Source: Nitrospira sp. KM1 (GTDB lineage: Bacteria; Nitrospirota; Nitrospiria; Nitrospirales; Nitrospiraceae). Taken from it: a stretch of 64,000 nt of DNA. This document shows, piece by piece, positions 62,098-64,000 of the stretch. The first letter of the stretch is position 1. Each line of letters opens with the position of its first letter. The DNA is taken from NCBI RefSeq assembly GCF_011405515.1, contig NZ_AP022671.1:1798001-1862000 (forward strand), given 5' to 3'. The notes under the pieces were generated by a model. The model was given only the letters and a program-made list of their open reading frames with translations. It searched no databases and was not told where the DNA came from. Made by a program: the position numbers and the translations under genes.

Positions 62098-63204
62098 CTA
62101 TTGCGGAAATGTCTTGGGGGCCGCAATTTTCTGCCAGCCTTCCCCGTTCAAGGTGTGGAGAAACGCAACGAGAGCCTTTTTCTCCTCCGGCGTCAACTCC
62201 AGAGCGATCACATTATTGTCGAGATGGGGATTGGCAATGCCTCCCTGATTATAAAAGTCTACGACGGCTTCGAGTGTTGCGAAACGTCCATCATGCATAT
62301 AGGGAGCAGTCCGGCTGATCTCGCGAAGCGTCGGGGTCTTGAATGCGCCGATCTCCTCGGGATTCTTGCTCACCATATATCGTCCGAGATCCACCGTATT
62401 GTCGTCCCAGCCGATTCCAAGATTATGGAACTTCTCATCGGTAAAGTTGAATCCAGAGTGGCATCGGACACAGCGCGCCTTCCCACGGAACAACTCCAAC
62501 CCCTTTTGCGCTTCCGGTGAGATGGCATTCTCCTCGCCTCCCATGTCGAATCGATCGGCGGGACTATTTCCCGACAACATGGTCCGCTGAAAGCTGGCAA
62601 TGGCCTTTCCCACGTTTTCCATCGTAATGTCGGAATCGAAGACGTTCCTGAACGCCGTTTGATAGCCTTTGATCTTCTTGAGCTTCACGAGCATTTGATC
62701 GTAATCCGCGAATCCATGCTCGACCGGATTGGTGAACGGTCCGATCGACTGTGCTTCCAATGTCTCCGCCCGCCCGTCCCAGAACTGGCCCTTGCTGAAC
62801 ACGCGGTTCAGGGACGTCGGAGCGCTTCGATTGCCTTTCAAACCCTTGATGCCGGATGAAACCCGTTGCCCATCCGTAAAAGCCAGATTCGGGAGATGGC
62901 AACTCGCACATGCAATCTTATTCGTTGTCGACATGCGCTTGTCGAAGAAGAGCTGCCGTCCGAGTTCGATCTTCTCCGAGGTCAACGGGTTGTCGTCGGG
63001 AATGACCACGGCGCTCTCTTCAAGACCGAAGGGAAGCTTTAGTTGGTACCCGCCATCCTGCCGGACCGGTTGTGGCCCACCGCGTGAGACCGAATCACCC
63101 GCAAGAGGCGCTCCGGAAGCCCACAGAAGCGCCAATAGCCCGGCGATGCTGCCGACTCCAACGGTGAATCTTCCAACCTGTGATCTCGACGTGAATGGCC
63201 CCAT
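62098..63204 (-). CDS. Di-heme cytochrome c peroxidase (MauG/CcpA family)
   Basis: 368 residues. GGAGGGAGGAG lies before the ATG. Signal-anchor about residues 15-35 (GVGSIAGLLALLWASGAPLA). First heme motif in IACASCHLPNLAFTDGQRVS (CxxCH, near residue 99), second in GKARCVRCHSGFNFTDEKFH (CxxCH, near 240). Other features: RSAPTSLNRVFSKGQFWDGR and PTLREISRTAPYMHDGRFAT, with the second domain's Met or His axial ligand in the last. It reduces hydrogen peroxide in the periplasm using cytochrome c electrons. The next gene codes for a lipoprotein, and a divergent OxyR-like regulator fits peroxide control. Confidence 0.93.
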   Translation of the reverse strand: MGPFTSRSQVGRFTVGVGSIAGLLALLWASGAPLAGDSVSRGGPQPVRQDGGYQLKLPFGLEESAVVIPDDNPLTSEKIELGRQLFFDKRMSTTNKIACASCHLPNLAFTDGQRVSSGIKGLKGNRSAPTSLNRVFSKGQFWDGRAETLEAQSIGPFTNPVEHGFADYDQMLVKLKKIKGYQTAFRNVFDSDITMENVGKAIASFQRTMLSGNSPADRFDMGGEENAISPEAQKGLELFRGKARCVRCHSGFNFTDEKFHNLGIGWDDNTVDLGRYMVSKNPEEIGAFKTPTLREISRTAPYMHDGRFATLEAVVDFYNQGGIANPHLDNNVIALELTPEEKKALVAFLHTLNGEGWQKIAAPKTFPQ

Positions 63205-63250
63205 AAGCTCCTCCCTCCAAGAATTGACGATTGCCGCCGGTTACCGCTAG

Positions 63251-63631
63251 TTAATTGATTTGCGCATGAGGCACTTGGCTTCGGTATTCACGAGCCAACT
63301 CGTCCGCCTCATCCGCCGCAGCCCAGAGGACTTTTGCATTGTCGAGGCTACGTCTCGCCTGCTCGTCGCCCTCTCCCCGTAGCCGGATGAACTGTTGCGC
63401 CTCGAGTTCATAGCGAGCGGCCATGGAGCGCAGTTCTGCCGCCTGCGATCGGTATTTAAATACCGAATCCCCCGCCTCTCTCTGCGACATTCCTTTTACC
63501 ACCTCATCATGTGGCGTTTCAGTGGCTTGATCGAGGCCCAGTGCGCATCCGCTCATCAGCATAACCACAAAGACCGCTCCCAAAACATTTTTAAAATATG
63601 ACTCTCGTTTGTTCGTGGATAAGGTGCTCAT
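63251..63631 (-). CDS. Small helical lipoprotein upstream of the peroxidase
   Basis: 126 residues from the ATG at 63631, with GAGGAGG 5 bp upstream. Signal and lipobox MSGC (Cys29). The mature part is one amphipathic helical hairpin (SVFKYRSQAAELRSMAARYE, LEAQQFIRLRGEGDEQARRS, LDNAKVLWAAADEADELARE), without cysteines or known motif. It is 46 bp upstream of the peroxidase gene on the same strand, so likely co-transcribed and possibly part of the peroxide response. Partner unknown. Confidence 0.75.
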   Translation of the reverse strand: MSTLSTNKRESYFKNVLGAVFVVMLMSGCALGLDQATETPHDEVVKGMSQREAGDSVFKYRSQAAELRSMAARYELEAQQFIRLRGEGDEQARRSLDNAKVLWAAADEADELAREYRSQVPHAQIN

Positions 63632-63780
63632 GACTTCCTCCTCTCTTTTATCCCACTCTCCTCGCGCCTTGCTTTGTGAGGTACGCTTGGATTTTACCGG
63701 CTGCATGGCGATAAGTACAATTGATTATATTTCTAACTGTGATTTATATTTCTTATCATGTATTCCAAGATCAGCCTGTC
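63632..63780. promoter_or_regulatory. AT-rich divergent control region
   Basis: 149 bp between the lipoprotein gene (minus) and the LysR-type gene (plus). GATAAG at 63710-63715 and CTTATC at 63752-63757 make a widely spaced inverted repeat around an AT-rich core; TTATATTTC and GATTTATATTTC inside repeat each other. LysR proteins commonly bind such sites in their own divergent promoters. Binding here is inferred. Confidence 0.45.
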
Positions 63781-64000
63781 ATGACACTCACGGTGCTTCG
63801 CTACATCGTGGCAGTCGCGCAAGAACGCCATTTCGGCCGAGCGGCCGAGCGATGCTTCATCAGCCAGCCGGCCCTCAGTCTGGCGATTCAAAAACTGGAA
63901 GAAGAATTGAATGCCTCGCTTTTCGAACGTAAGAAAAGTGAGGTGACGCTCACCCCACTGGGTGAACAGATCGTCCAACAAGCCCAGCGTGTTCTGGAGG
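63781..64000 (+). CDS. LysR-family regulator, OxyR-like, N-terminal part (cut by window edge)
   Basis: The frame is open to the window end, giving 73 residues. It opens MTLTVLRYIVAVAQERHFGR, then AAERCFISQPALSLAIQKLE, EELNASLFERKKSEVTLTPL and GEQIVQQAQ, a classic LysR winged helix. 'LRYIVAVAxERHFGRAAExCFISQPxLSxAI' matches the OxyR subgroup closely, but the redox cysteines lie beyond the edge. Divergent position to a peroxidase operon supports peroxide sensing. No ribosome site is evident, so a leaderless or weakly started message is possible. Confidence 0.88.
   Translation, partial: MTLTVLRYIVAVAQERHFGRAAERCFISQPALSLAIQKLEEELNASLFERKKSEVTLTPLGEQIVQQAQRVLE

Noticed and set aside
1-64000. CRISPR array
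   Set aside because: No set of short direct repeats with regular unique spacers; the only regular repeat is the 276-bp coding array of the kinase.

Overview
The window reads as a chromosomal segment of a Gram-negative bacterium with an outer membrane: there is a TonB-dependent receptor, an Mla/PqiB-type lipid transport operon, many lipoproteins and outer-membrane beta-barrels. The gene mix suggests Nitrospira or a close relative in Nitrospirota: short PAS-like proteins, many small secreted proteins behind strong AAGGAGG ribosome sites, a very large soluble HAMP-array hybrid kinase, cytochrome bd, and paired caspase-like and CHASE2 genes. This assignment is inference from content; no rRNA or marker gene is present. 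No CRISPR array, complete insertion sequence, prophage or rRNA operon was seen.

Layout. 1-3.3 kb: an iron-type surface-signalling set on the minus strand (FecI-like sigma factor, FecR-like regulator, start of a TonB-dependent receptor). A MITE-like repeat splits it, and it is bounded by a serine-recombinase remnant abutting tRNA-Glu. 3.4-12 kb: small lipoproteins, a MarR-type regulator with a cysteine-rich tail, the mla-type operon (STAS-permease, ATPase, MCE protein, auxiliary lipoproteins), and a molybdopterin oxidoreductase with its cytochrome b. 12-19 kb: stress-type and secreted proteins, a second and longer copy of the MITE-like repeat, cydAB, and an Slp lipoprotein pair. 19-30 kb: a signalling block on the minus strand. 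It holds two small regulators, a NarL-type response regulator, a REC-PAS-kinase-REC hybrid, and a 2370-residue kinase with about 16 HAMP units, 14 of them in an exact 276-bp register.

30-38.5 kb: mostly plus-strand genes. They include an alpha/beta hydrolase translationally coupled to a membrane protein, a Tat-exported intradiol dioxygenase, a Blc-type lipocalin overlapping a membrane SGNH-like protein, a paralogue of the small 19.7-kb protein, and a type II NADH dehydrogenase. 38.5-47 kb: small exported proteins with a roughly 1-kb stretch lacking a convincing gene, a HEAT-like protein, a TMTC-like GT-C/TPR membrane protein and a D-Ala-D-Ala carboxypeptidase. 47.5-58 kb: two caspase-like proteases, an M48 protease, a beta-barrel, a CHASE2 protein without output domain, a FecR-like protein and a zinc-finger anti-sigma-like protein. 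58-64 kb: a large glucosidase-type hydrolase, an SMP-30 protein, a di-heme cytochrome c peroxidase and a lipoprotein, divergent from an OxyR-like regulator cut by the window edge.

How the parts fit. Cytochrome bd, NDH-2, the peroxidase and the OxyR-like regulator make a respiration and oxidative-stress theme. The mla operon and the many lipoproteins point to envelope maintenance. The least explained parts are the giant HAMP array, the caspase/CHASE2/FecR-like neighbourhood, the hydrolase and membrane-protein pair, and the repeat family with shared ends but different interiors.
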